A stretch of 64,000 nucleotides of DNA from Streptomyces pyxinicus (GCF_024753135.1 NZ_JANUGP010000007.1:124001-188000); one strand, 5' to 3'. Shown: positions 34,509 to 42,692, counted from the first letter of the stretch. Made by a program: numbers and translations. Notes: generated by a model not told the origin, from the letters alone.

Positions 34509-34805
34509 GTGCAGCAGGAGGCCCCGGGCGGGGAGGCGCTGGAGGTCTGGATCGATCAGGATCTGTGTACCGGCGACGGGATCTGTGCCCAGTACGCGCC
34601 TGAGGTGTTCGAGCTGGACATCGACGGGCTGGCGTATGTGAAGGGCGCGGACGAGGCGCTGCTGCAGGATCCGGGGGCGTCGGTTCCGGTGCCGTTGCCG
34701 TTGCTGACGGATGTGGTGGACTCGGCCAGGGAGTGTCCTGGGGAGTGCATTCACGTGCGTCGGGTTTCGGACAGTGTGGAGGTGTTCGGGCCCGAGGCGG
34801 GGTGA
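34509..34805 (+). CDS. Single-cluster ferredoxin
   Basis: 98-residue acidic ferredoxin. The cluster ligands read DLCTGDGICAQYAPEVFE (Cys-x5-Cys) and RECPGECIHV, the spacing of [3Fe-4S] or divergent [4Fe-4S] ferredoxins that serve cytochrome P450s in Streptomyces. GTG 34509 was chosen because GGAGAGG lies at a suitable distance; the in-frame GTG at 34503 would overlap it. The electron partner is unknown; the nearest P450 is the conservon P450 23 kb away. It converges with the secreted-protein gene, with 7 bp between stops. Confidence 0.88.
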   Translation: MQQEAPGGEALEVWIDQDLCTGDGICAQYAPEVFELDIDGLAYVKGADEALLQDPGASVPVPLPLLTDVVDSARECPGECIHVRRVSDSVEVFGPEAG

Positions 34806-34812
34806 GCCGGGT

Positions 34813-35382
34813 TCAGACGCTGTGGGCCCCGGCCGGGGTGGAGCGGAGGAAGGTGTGTCCGTTCCATGTCCATGCGGCCGGGGTTTTCACGTCGGGGCAG
34901 CAACTGGGCACGCTGTCGGTGGAGTAGCCGAGGAGCGTGGCGGTGACGGTGCCGGCGTGCAGGGTGAAGTCGGTGACGGTGACCCGGTCCTTGGGGTCGA
35001 CGAGGGTGGCGACGACGCGGGGTGTGGCGCTGCCGGCGGCGCGGGTGAGGACGTAGACGCCGTCGGGTGGGGTGCCCATGGGGGCGTCGCAGTGGACGAC
35101 GGCGACGGTTTCGGGGCGCCCGTCGCCGTCGAGGTCGCCGGTGGCCTTCTTCGTGACGACGGCTTTGACGGTGCCGCAGGTGAGGGGGAAGGCGACGCCG
35201 GTGGTGGCGGGGGGTGCCGCGGCGGCGGTCTTGGTGCCGGTGGCGGGCTGGGCGGCGGTGGCCGGTCCGGGCTGGGCGAGGGTGGAGAGGGCGACGACGC
35301 CGGCGAGGGCCGTGGCGGTGGCGACCCAGTGGATGGGCCGGGTCCGGGTGTGGGCGAGCTCCGGGACGGCGGATGGCTGCAC
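34813..35382 (-). CDS. Putative secreted protein with an FG-GAP-like calcium-binding loop
   Basis: 189-residue protein of no clear family. It has a signal-peptide-like N-terminal region (HWVATATALAGVVALSTLAQ, then an Ala-rich cleavage area PATAAQPA), followed by DLDGDGRPETVAVVHCDA, a D-x-D-x-D-G calcium loop as in FG-GAP/VCBS repeats, and a C-terminal STDSVPSCCPDVKTPAAWTW. The four Cys residues may form disulphides outside the cell. GTG 35382 has AGGAG 9 nt upstream; ATG 35427 is an alternative without a good ribosome binding site. Not obviously linked to its neighbours. Confidence 0.78.
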   Translation of the reverse strand: MQPSAVPELAHTRTRPIHWVATATALAGVVALSTLAQPGPATAAQPATGTKTAAAAPPATTGVAFPLTCGTVKAVVTKKATGDLDGDGRPETVAVVHCDAPMGTPPDGVYVLTRAAGSATPRVVATLVDPKDRVTVTDFTLHAGTVTATLLGYSTDSVPSCCPDVKTPAAWTWNGHTFLRSTPAGAHSV

Positions 35383-35519
35383 TAGGAGTGTCTCCTGTGA
35401 GGGCTGTGCCGGTGGGGTGGCCAGCATGGTGCCACATGTCACGGGGCGGGGGAACGGCGGGGTGCGGCCTTTCCGCGGGCAGCGGACCGGGGGTGGTGGG
35501 TGTGTCCGGTCAACGCGTG

Positions 35520-35568
35520 GGCGCCGTGCCCGAGTTCCCGTGGTGGGCGGGAACCTGGGCACGGCGCC
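35520..35568 (-). terminator. Terminator downstream of trmI
   Basis: A 21-bp stem with a 2-bp mismatch (35520-35540 with 35548-35568) and loop tggtggg lies 25 bp beyond the trmI stop. Confidence 0.75.
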
Positions 35569-35593
35569 GGTGCGTTGTGCAGGCGGGGCCGGG

Positions 35594-36496
35594 TCAGCGG
35601 CCGGTGCCGCCGTCGGCGTTGGGGCCGGCGTAGTCCTCGCCGTAGGCGCCCTTGGCGGGGCGGCGGCGGCGCATGGGGGGCTCGACGCCGTCGGCGAGGC
35701 GGCGGGCGGTGAGGAGGAAGCCGGTGTGGCCGATCATCCGGTGGTCGGGGCGGACGGCGAGGCCCTCGATGTGCCAGTTGCGGATCATGTTCTCCCAGGC
35801 GGTCGGCTCGTTGAAGCAGCCGATCTCGCGGATGGACTCCACGGTCCGGGCGAGCTGGGTGGTGGTGGCCACGTAGCAGCACAGGATGCCGCCGGGGACG
35901 AGGGCCTTGGAGACGGCCTCCAGGCATTCCCAGGGGGCGAGCATGTCGAGGATGACGCGGTCGACGTCGGTGTCGGACAGGTTGTCCTGGAGGTCGCCGA
36001 CGGTGAGCTGCCAGGCGGGGTGGGGGCCGCCGAAGTAGCGTTCGATGTTCTGCCGGGCGATGTCGGCGAAGTCCTCGCGGCGCTCGTAGGAGTGCAGCAT
36101 GCCCTGGTCGCCGATAGCCCGCAGCAGGAAGCTGCTGAGGGAGCCGGAGCCGACGCCTGCCTCGACGACGCGTGCGCCGGGGAAGATGTCGGCGAAGGCG
36201 AGGATCTGTCCGGCGTCCTTGGGGTAGACGACGGCTGCCCCGCGGGGCATGGACAGGACGTAGTCGGGGAGCAGGGGGCGCAGCGCGAGGTAGGCGACGT
36301 TGCCGGTGGTGCGGACAACGCTGCCCTCGGGAGCGCCGATCAGTTCGTCGTGCGGGAAGGAGCCCTTGTGGGTGTGGAAGTTCTTCCCGGCTTCGAGCGT
36401 GAACGTGTAGTGGCGGCCCTTGGGGTCGGTCAGCTGTACCTGGTCCCCGACCTTGAAAGGCCCGCGCCTGCGGGCGGCACCGGTCGGTTCGGACAT
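35594..36496 (-). CDS. trmI: tRNA (adenine-58-N1) methyltransferase TrmI
   Basis: 300-residue SAM-dependent enzyme that makes m1A58 in the T-loop of tRNA. The N-terminal part has GPFKVGDQVQLTDPKGRHYT and FHTHKGSFPHDELIGAPEGS; the Rossmann domain has YPKDAGQILAFADIFPGARV, SAM loop VVEAGVGSGSLSSFLLRAIG and catalytic region DRVILDMLAPWECLEAVSKA with the DMLAPWE motif. Length and order match Rv2118c-type TrmI. It is 64 bp after the M50 peptidase gene and probably in one transcript with it. Confidence 0.96.
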   Translation of the reverse strand: MSEPTGAARRRGPFKVGDQVQLTDPKGRHYTFTLEAGKNFHTHKGSFPHDELIGAPEGSVVRTTGNVAYLALRPLLPDYVLSMPRGAAVVYPKDAGQILAFADIFPGARVVEAGVGSGSLSSFLLRAIGDQGMLHSYERREDFADIARQNIERYFGGPHPAWQLTVGDLQDNLSDTDVDRVILDMLAPWECLEAVSKALVPGGILCCYVATTTQLARTVESIREIGCFNEPTAWENMIRNWHIEGLAVRPDHRMIGHTGFLLTARRLADGVEPPMRRRRPAKGAYGEDYAGPNADGGTGR

Positions 36497-36560
36497 GTGA
36501 ACAGCCTACCGGCCTTTGCGGGGGGCGCCGACCACGGCGAGGGCCGCTCGGCGGGGGCGT

Positions 36561-37964
36561 TCAGGCGGTGGGGCGGGCCATGGCCTTGACGAAGGCGCGT
36601 TCGACGTCGGCGGCGGAGAGGACGCCGTAGATCTCGCCGGTCTCCTCGACGACGAGGTATTCGGTGGCGGGGGTGGCGCGCAGGGTGTCGAGGAGGTCTT
36701 CGCCGGAGAGTTCGGCGGAGACGCGCATGCCGTCGGTGAGGTCCTGGGCGAGGCCGCTGACGGCGATCCAGGGGCGGCGGTGTTCGGGGACGCCGACGAT
36801 GGCGGCTTCGCGGACGAGGGAGAGGGGGTGGCCGTCGGCGTCGACGACGACGAGGGCGCGGGCGCCGGCGGCGTTGGCGCGGCGCAGGGCCTCGGAGAGG
36901 GGGGTGTCGGTCTCGACGGGTACGGCGCGTCGGGTGAGGGTGCGGGCGTGCAGTTCGGGGAGGTGTTCGCGCAGGCGGGCCATGCGCAGGCTGTTGCCGG
37001 CGCCGGTCCAGATGATCGCGGCGAGGATGGCGGCGAGCAGCGCGTCGGTGACGGTGTCCATGCCGCCGGTGTCCTGGCCGCCGTTGCCGAAGGTGCTGGA
37101 GGAGTTGAGGAGGGGCAGGCCGATGAGGACGGTGACGGCGAGGGCGCGGCCGACCCAGGCGGCGGCGACGGTGCCGCTCATGGGTTTGCCGGTGAGTTTC
37201 CAGACGACGGCGCGGAGCATGCGGCCGCCGTCGAGGGGCAGGCCGGGGAGCAGGTTGAAGATGGCGACGATGAGGTTGGAGACCATGAGGCCGGCGAGGA
37301 GGACGCCGGGGACGGTGCCGGGTTCGACGGGTTTCATGGCGAGGTAGAACAGGCCGGCGAGGACGAGGGAGAGCAGGGGGCCGACGAAGGCGAGGACGAA
37401 TTCGCGGCCGGGGGTCTCGGCTTCCTTCTCGATCTCGGAGACGCCGCCGAAGAACTGGAGCTGGATGCGGCGGACGGGGAGTTCGAAGCGGATGGCGGCG
37501 AGGGTGTGGGCGAGTTCGTGGACCAGGACGGAGGCGTAGAAGGCGACGGCGAAGAAGAGGGAGACGAGGTAGCGGGCGGCGCCGAGCTCGGGCAGGACGC
37601 GGTCGAGCTGTCCGCCGAAGACCCAGGTGATGAGGGCGGCGACGAGGAACCAGCTGGGTGCCACGTAGACGGGGACGCCGAAGGGCCGGCCCATGAGGAT
37701 GCCGCCGCCGGGTTCCTTGGGGCGGGGCTGCGGGGGTTCGCCCTTGGCGATGCCGGAGTGGGCGAGGGAGCGGTGGTCGTGGGGGTCGGTGGGGGTGCTG
37801 TCGTGGGTGTCGGCGGGGTGGCCGGCGCTCGGGGTGTGGGGCTGTTCCCGGCCGGGTGCCTCGGGGCCGGTGGGCCGGCCGGCCGGGGGCGTGGGGCCTG
37901 CGGGGTGTTCGGCCGGCTTGTCGTCGCCGGACCCCGGCTGCCCGTTCCCGCCGCTCACGTCCAC
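36561..37964 (-). CDS. Site-2-protease-like M50 metallopeptidase with CBS domains
   Basis: 467-residue intramembrane zinc protease. A disordered, proline-rich N-terminus of about 90 residues precedes the membrane domain with the zinc motif HELAH at 149-153 and the second metal ligand in NLLPGLPLDGGRML (about 237-250). Two CBS motifs at about 340-460 (RRAVPVETDTPLSEALRRAN and ATEYLVVEETGEIYGVLSAA) could sense nucleotides. Such proteins cleave membrane-bound anti-sigma factors or peptides, and the substrate is unknown. GTG 37964 follows GAGGGGA. It is divergent from the RecB-like gene and upstream of trmI. Confidence 0.93.
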   Translation of the reverse strand: MDVSGGNGQPGSGDDKPAEHPAGPTPPAGRPTGPEAPGREQPHTPSAGHPADTHDSTPTDPHDHRSLAHSGIAKGEPPQPRPKEPGGGILMGRPFGVPVYVAPSWFLVAALITWVFGGQLDRVLPELGAARYLVSLFFAVAFYASVLVHELAHTLAAIRFELPVRRIQLQFFGGVSEIEKEAETPGREFVLAFVGPLLSLVLAGLFYLAMKPVEPGTVPGVLLAGLMVSNLIVAIFNLLPGLPLDGGRMLRAVVWKLTGKPMSGTVAAAWVGRALAVTVLIGLPLLNSSSTFGNGGQDTGGMDTVTDALLAAILAAIIWTGAGNSLRMARLREHLPELHARTLTRRAVPVETDTPLSEALRRANAAGARALVVVDADGHPLSLVREAAIVGVPEHRRPWIAVSGLAQDLTDGMRVSAELSGEDLLDTLRATPATEYLVVEETGEIYGVLSAADVERAFVKAMARPTA

Positions 37965-38142
37965 GGTGTCCCCTCGTTCGAAGCGTCTTCCGCGCCTGGC
38001 GGGCGGAAGGGTCTCTGGTCGATGGTATGCGGCCGTGGTGGCACGTTCCGCCCCGGCACCCTCTGTGTTCGCCCCGTCGTGGCCCGGCGGACGCGGGCGG
38101 CGGCTGGGTGACTGTCAGTGGTGGGCCGTAAGGTCTGTGGGC

Positions 38143-39120
38143 ATGGACAGCAGCATCGAGGAGGCGGGCGCCGTACCCGGCGGGCCCGCGCAGCCGGACG
38201 GGGTGGCTCTGCCGCACCCGGTGTCGCGGGAGGCGGCGCCGGATTCCTCGGCGGCGGGGCGGGGCCGGGAGGGGGTCCGGCCGGCCGCGGCGCCGTCCTC
38301 GTTGTCGCCGTCGCGGGCCGGTGACTTCATGCAGTGTCCGTTGCTGTACCGGTTCCGGGTGATCGACCGGTTGCCGGAGAAGCCGAGTGCGGCGGCGACG
38401 CGGGGCACGCTGGTGCACGCGGTGCTGGAGCGGTTGTTCGACGCGCCGGCCGGGGAGCGGACGGCGCCGGCGGCCAGGGCGTTGGTGCCGGGGCAGTGGG
38501 ACCGGCTGCTGGAGAGCCGGCCGGAGGTGGGCGAGCTGTTCGCCGACGATCCGGAGGGTGAGCGGCTGGCGGGCTGGCTGCGGGAGGCGGAGCAGCTGGT
38601 GGAGCGCTGGTTCACGCTGGAGGATCCGGCGCGGCTGGAGCCGGCCGAGCGGGAGCTGTTCGTGGAGGCGGAGCTGGATTCGGGGCTGCGGCTGCGCGGG
38701 ATCATCGACCGGGTGGACGTGGCGCCGACCGGTGAGGTGCGGATCGTCGACTACAAGACGGGCAAGGCGCCCCGGCCGGAGTACGCGGAGGGCGCGCTGT
38801 TCCAGATGAAGTTCTACGCGCTGGTGGTGTGGCGGTTGAAGCGGGTGGTGCCGCGCCGGTTGCAGCTGGTGTATCTGGGCAGTGGTGATGTGCTGACGTA
38901 CGACCCGGTGGTGGCGGATCTGGAGCGGGTGGAGCGGAAGCTGCACGCGTTGTGGGAGGCGATCGTGCGGGCGACGCGGACGGGTGAGTGGCGGCCTCGG
39001 CCGACGAAGCTGTGCGGCTGGTGCGATCACCAGGCGCACTGCCCGGAGTTCGGGGGCACTCCCCCGCCGTATCCGCTGCCGGTCCTGCCGGTCGAGGGGT
39101 CGGGAGCCGCTGTCGGCTGA
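38143..39120 (+). CDS. RecB/Cas4-like PD-(D/E)XK nuclease with four cysteines
   Basis: 325-residue nuclease. The core is H92 in TLVHAVLE, D189 in RGIIDRVDV and the IVDYKTGK strand with D203 and K205. Four cysteines, Cys65 (DFMQCPLLYRFR) and Cys291/294/300 (CGWCDHQAHC), are arranged as the [4Fe-4S] ligands of AddB and Cas4. Proteins of this kind process DNA ends, so a repair role is likely. There is no helicase domain, and no CRISPR array or cas1/cas2 nearby. ATG 38143 gives MDSSIEEAGA with a 50-residue low-complexity leader. A mycobacterial homologue sits next to trmI as well. Confidence 0.9.
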   Translation: MDSSIEEAGAVPGGPAQPDGVALPHPVSREAAPDSSAAGRGREGVRPAAAPSSLSPSRAGDFMQCPLLYRFRVIDRLPEKPSAAATRGTLVHAVLERLFDAPAGERTAPAARALVPGQWDRLLESRPEVGELFADDPEGERLAGWLREAEQLVERWFTLEDPARLEPAERELFVEAELDSGLRLRGIIDRVDVAPTGEVRIVDYKTGKAPRPEYAEGALFQMKFYALVVWRLKRVVPRRLQLVYLGSGDVLTYDPVVADLERVERKLHALWEAIVRATRTGEWRPRPTKLCGWCDHQAHCPEFGGTPPPYPLPVLPVEGSGAAVG

Positions 39121-39169
39121 GCGGGGGCGCAGGGCAGAATGGGGCCGGACTAGGTATAAGGAGTGTCCT

Positions 39170-39841
39170 GTGGCCATCCGTGTCCTACTGGTCGACGACC
39201 AGCCACTGCTGCGTACCGGTTTCCGGATGATTCTGGAGGCCGAGCAGGACATCGCGGTCGTCGGTGAGGCCGGCGACGGGCTGGGGGCCCTGGATCAGGT
39301 GCGGGCCTTGCAGCCGGATGTCGTGCTGATGGACATCCGGATGCCGCGGATGGACGGTGTCGAGGCGACCCGGCAGATCAGTGGTCCGGGGCGGGACGGT
39401 CCGGCGAAGGTGCTGGTGCTGACCACGTTCGATCTGGACGAGTACGTGGTGGAGGCGCTGCGGGCCGGGGCGAGCGGTTTTCTGCTGAAGGACGCGCCGG
39501 CCGACGAGCTGGTGCAGGCGATCCGGGTGGTGGCGGCCGGGGAGGCGATGCTGGCGCCGAGCATCACGCGCCGGCTGCTGGACAAGTACGCCACGCATCT
39601 GCCCTCGGGTGAGGAGCCGGTGCCGAACACCCTGCACACGCTGACCGACCGTGAGGTGGAGGTGCTGAAGCTGGTGGCGCGGGGGCTGTCGAACGCGGAG
39701 ATCGCGGCGGATCTGTTCGTGAGCGAGACGACGGTGAAGACGCATGTGGGTCATGTGCTGACGAAGCTGGGGCTGCGGGACCGGGTGCAGGCGGCGGTGT
39801 ACGCGTACGAGAGCGGTCTGGTGCGGCCGGGCGCGCAGTAG
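39170..39841 (+). CDS. NarL/LuxR-type response regulator (orphan)
   Basis: 223-residue response regulator. The receiver domain (IRVLLVDDQPLLRTGFRMIL) has the acidic pair, the phospho-acceptor Asp in DVVLMDIRMPRMDGVEAT near residue 54, Thr in VLVLTTFD and Lys in GFLLKDAPADELV. The LuxR HTH is LTDREVEVLKLVARGLSNAE through SETTVKTHVGHVLTKLGLRD. GTG 39170 has AAGGAG 6 nt upstream. No histidine kinase gene adjoins it, so its partner is elsewhere or it works without phosphorylation. Confidence 0.95.
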   Translation: MAIRVLLVDDQPLLRTGFRMILEAEQDIAVVGEAGDGLGALDQVRALQPDVVLMDIRMPRMDGVEATRQISGPGRDGPAKVLVLTTFDLDEYVVEALRAGASGFLLKDAPADELVQAIRVVAAGEAMLAPSITRRLLDKYATHLPSGEEPVPNTLHTLTDREVEVLKLVARGLSNAEIAADLFVSETTVKTHVGHVLTKLGLRDRVQAAVYAYESGLVRPGAQ

Positions 39842-39860
39842 CGGCCTGTGGTACGACGCG

Positions 39861-39895
39861 AAGGGCGCCCCTCCCGAGTGGTGAGGGGCGCCCTT
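39861..39895. terminator. Bidirectional terminator between response regulator and binding-protein gene
   Basis: A perfect 13-bp stem (AAGGGCGCCCCTC at 39861-39873, its complement at 39883-39895) with a 9-nt loop lies between convergent genes. Confidence 0.8.
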
Positions 39896-39926
39896 TCGTG
39901 TGGCGTCGGTGCGGCCGGTGCCGGGG

Positions 39927-41531
39927 TCAGTCGCCGACGCCGCGGCTCAGCTCCCACAGCTGGAGCGTGGAGGAGGAGTTGAGGGCGTAGGAGACGCCGG
40001 TGATGTCGTCGCGGGCGGCGACGTACTGCTTGCCCTGCCACAGCGGCAGGACGGGGACGTCCTCGGCGACGATGTCCTGGATCTCGGTGAGGCTGTTGGT
40101 GGCGCTGAGCCGGTCGGCCTCGCGGCGGGACTGCGGGATGAGGCTGCGCTGGATGGTGCTGTTGCTGTAGGGCGAGCCGAGGAAGTTGTTCTTGTCGAGG
40201 AAGGGCGCGAGGAAGTTGTCCGCGTCGGGGAAGTCGGGGAACCAGCCCATGCCGTAGACGTCGTACTGGCCCTTGCGCTCGGCGGGGCGGAAGGTGGACC
40301 AGGGGTGGCCCTGGATGGAGACGTCGAACAGGCCGCTGTCGTTGAGCTGCTTCTGGAGGACCTGGAACTCCTGCTTGGTGGCGGAGCCGTAGTGGTCGGT
40401 CGTGTAGTGCAGGGTCAGCTTGACGGGGGTGGTGATGCCGGCCTTGGACAGGAAGGTCTTGGCCTTGTCGACGCTGGGGTTGCCGTACTTGTTGAAGAAC
40501 GAGTTGGAGTGTCCGGTGACGGTGGCCGGGACGAGCGAGTAGAGCGGCTCGGCCTGGGTGCCGTAGACCTTGGAGACGAGTTCGCCGCGGTTGATGACCT
40601 GGGCCATCGCCTGGCGGACGGCCTTGGTCTTCACGGTGGGGGCGTCGGTGTTGAAGGCCAGGTAGCGGATTTCCAGGCCGGGCATGTCGACGAGGTCGAC
40701 CTTGCCGTCGCTGCCGGTGTCCAGCTTCTGGATCTGGGAGGGCGACATGGTGCGGGTCATCACGTCGATGTCGCCCTTGTCGATGGCGGTGCCCATCGCG
40801 TCGGCGTCGCTGAAGGCGCGGAGTTCGACCTTCTCGTTGTTCACCGTCACGCTGCCCTTGTAGGAGGGGTTCTTGGTGAAGGTGGCGGTGGTGATGGCGT
40901 TGTTCTTGACGTCGGCCTGGAAGGTGTAGGGGCCGGAGCCGTCGAGGTCGAAGCCGTCGCGCAGCTTGTCCTTCTGGTAGTCCTTCGGGTTGACGATGCC
41001 CGCGACCGGAGTGGACAGCTTGTAGGGGAAGGTGGCGTCGGCGGTCTTCAGGTGGAAGATGACCTCGCGCTCGCCCTGGGTCTCGACGGTGTCGAGGGTG
41101 TTCAGCAGGGCGGAGACACCGCTGTCCGCGTTGATGCGCAGCGCACGCTCGATGGAGTACTTGACGTCCTTGGCGGTCACCGGGTCGCCGCTGGCGAACT
41201 TGAGGCCCTCGCGCAGCTTGCAGGCGTAGCGCTCGTTGCCGCTGTCGGTGAAGGCGCAGCTCTCGGCGGCGTCGGGGACGGGGTCGCCCTCGCCCTTGGG
41301 CTGGGTCATCAGGGTCTGCACGGTCTGGCGCAGGATGTTCCAGGTGCCGACGTCGTAGGCGTAGGCCGGGTCGAGTGGCGCGGGGGCGTCCGAGGTGGCG
41401 GTGAACTGGTCCGTGGTACCGACGACGATGGCGTCCCCGCCCTTGCTCCCGCTGTCGGATCCGCCGCACGCGGCGAGAACCGGCGTGAGCAGGCCGGCTA
41501 CCGCCGGCAGCACCAAAGTCTTGCGGTTCAT
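39927..41531 (-). CDS. Peptide/oligopeptide ABC transporter substrate-binding lipoprotein (orphan)
   Basis: 534-residue SBP_bac_5 lipoprotein. Signal peptide MNRKTLVLPAVAGLLTPVLAAC with lipidated Cys22, followed by a Gly/Ser linker, then YACKLREGLKFASGDPVTAK-DVKYSIERAL, IVNPKDYQKDKLRDGFDLDG-SGPYTF, IRYLAFNTDAPTVKTKAVRQ and GMGWFPDFPDADNFLAPFLD, the usual order for OppA/DppA/BldKB proteins. There is no permease or ATPase gene beside it, so it must serve a transporter encoded elsewhere or act as a receptor. The ligand is unknown. Confidence 0.94.
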   Translation of the reverse strand: MNRKTLVLPAVAGLLTPVLAACGGSDSGSKGGDAIVVGTTDQFTATSDAPAPLDPAYAYDVGTWNILRQTVQTLMTQPKGEGDPVPDAAESCAFTDSGNERYACKLREGLKFASGDPVTAKDVKYSIERALRINADSGVSALLNTLDTVETQGEREVIFHLKTADATFPYKLSTPVAGIVNPKDYQKDKLRDGFDLDGSGPYTFQADVKNNAITTATFTKNPSYKGSVTVNNEKVELRAFSDADAMGTAIDKGDIDVMTRTMSPSQIQKLDTGSDGKVDLVDMPGLEIRYLAFNTDAPTVKTKAVRQAMAQVINRGELVSKVYGTQAEPLYSLVPATVTGHSNSFFNKYGNPSVDKAKTFLSKAGITTPVKLTLHYTTDHYGSATKQEFQVLQKQLNDSGLFDVSIQGHPWSTFRPAERKGQYDVYGMGWFPDFPDADNFLAPFLDKNNFLGSPYSNSTIQRSLIPQSRREADRLSATNSLTEIQDIVAEDVPVLPLWQGKQYVAARDDITGVSYALNSSSTLQLWELSRGVGD

Positions 41532-41964
41532 GCGGGAGTTTCTCCAGAGCTGTTCGGGTCCGTGTACCCGGCATGCAGGGGTGGTGCGGGCGGATCACGG
41601 GGGTTCTCGGCGATGTTCTCGCGATGAGATTAGTCCGCGCCCGCTGGAAGGTTCACTGCCGCGTGAGTTGACCCCTCATCACGCAGTGGAACCGGCCGCG
41701 GACGCACCGAAAGCCCGCCAGCGGCAGGATTAGTGCAGCTTCCCACCAATCGGGACACAAGGGCCGGGCGGCCCGGTGGGTCGGGGCGGGTTCAGCACAG
41801 TCGGCCGGTGTTGTCGAGGGGGCTTCGCGTGGGGAACGTCACATGTGTACGGTGCGGGGGCGGGGGGAATTTCGGCCGGGCGGCCGGTCGGCAATTCCCC
41901 TGCCGGGCGTTGTGCGGATATCTGTCCGGTGCTCGGCATTCGGCTTCGCACGCTGGGTGAACGG
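41532..41964. other. 433-base gene-free stretch upstream of the binding-protein gene
   Basis: Contains the minus-strand promoter of the lipoprotein gene near 41540-41700 and the 3' end of the HAD gene transcript. A hairpin with GGGGAATT (41864-41871) and AATTCCCC (41893-41900) stands in it. Short open frames here have no coding character. Confidence 0.6.
41864..41900 (-). terminator. Candidate terminator downstream of the HAD phosphatase gene
   Basis: GGGGAATT (41864-41871) pairs perfectly with AATTCCCC (41893-41900); the loop has a further GC-rich inverted repeat (CCGG...CCGG). It is 64 bp beyond the stop of the HAD gene. Confidence 0.5.
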
Positions 41965-42666
41965 CTAGCGCATTTCCGTCATCAGGCCGCGCAGAAATGC
42001 CACGTCGACGTGTTCGAGGGAGTCCACGACGGTGCGCCGCTCGGCGGGTGTGATGGGGGCGATGGAGGGGACGGCGACCACGTGGCAGCCGGCCGCCTCG
42101 GCGGCGGCGACGCCGGTCGCGGTGTCCTCGATGACGGCGCATCTGGCCGGATCCGCTCCCAGCTGGGCCGCGGCGAGCAGGTAGGGGTCGGGGAACGGCT
42201 TGGTGCGGGTGACCTCGTCGCCGGCCACGGACAGGCCGAAGTGGTGGGGTCCTAGGACGGTCAGGACGCGGTCGATGATGCGCCGGTGGGAGGCGGAGAC
42301 CAGGGCGGTGGGGATGGCGTGCTCGTGGAGTTCGGCGAGCAGCCGGGCGGCGCCGGGCATCAGGGGCAGGGCGGCGCCGATGCGCTCCTCGAAACCGTCG
42401 TTGAGCAGCACCGACAGTTCGGTGAGGGTGATGTCGGCGCCGGTGGCCTCGATGAGGAAGCCGGCGCTGCGGGTCATGGGGCCGCCGACGACGACGTGCC
42501 GCCAGGAGTCGTCGAGGGTGTGGCCGAGGGTGGCGAAGACCTCCACCTCGACGTCCCACCAGAAGCCCTCGGTGTCCACCAGGGTGCCGTCCATGTCGAG
42601 GAGGACCGCTTGCAGGGCGGATCCTTCGGCCGAACGGGTTCCGAGCGCGGGGACCGTGCTGGTCAT
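41965..42666 (-). CDS. HAD-superfamily phosphatase (beta-phosphoglucomutase-like)
   Basis: 233-residue HAD hydrolase. Motif I is AVLLDMDGTLVDTEGFWWDV with nucleophile Asp24 and Asp26, motif II is IPTALVSASHRRIIDRVLTV, motif III Lys is in RTKPFPDPYLLAAAQLG and motif IV is CAVIEDTATGVAAAEAAGCH. A helical cap lies between motifs I and II, as in sugar-phosphate phosphatases and beta-phosphoglucomutases. The substrate is unknown. ATG 42666 has GGAGG upstream. It is separated from metH by a strong hairpin and is therefore probably an independent transcript. Confidence 0.93.
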   Translation of the reverse strand: MTSTVPALGTRSAEGSALQAVLLDMDGTLVDTEGFWWDVEVEVFATLGHTLDDSWRHVVVGGPMTRSAGFLIEATGADITLTELSVLLNDGFEERIGAALPLMPGAARLLAELHEHAIPTALVSASHRRIIDRVLTVLGPHHFGLSVAGDEVTRTKPFPDPYLLAAAQLGADPARCAVIEDTATGVAAAEAAGCHVVAVPSIAPITPAERRTVVDSLEHVDVAFLRGLMTEMR

Positions 42667-42692
42667 CCGGGCGCACCTCCTTGAGGGACGAT

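Noticed and set aside
34043..34603. 186-codon plus-strand open frame between arc and ferredoxin
   Set aside because: Overlaps the ferredoxin in another frame, has no ribosome binding site and encodes Arg/Gly-rich low-complexity sequence.
38143..39120. Cas4 as evidence of a CRISPR system
   Set aside because: The nuclease has the Cas4/AddB-like fold and Cys pattern, but no repeat-spacer array or other cas gene is in the window, and its position next to trmI is conserved in actinobacteria without CRISPR.
36430..39252. 940-codon minus-strand open frame across M50 and the RecB-like gene
   Set aside because: Arg/Pro-rich translation with no domain, covering two well supported genes in other frames.
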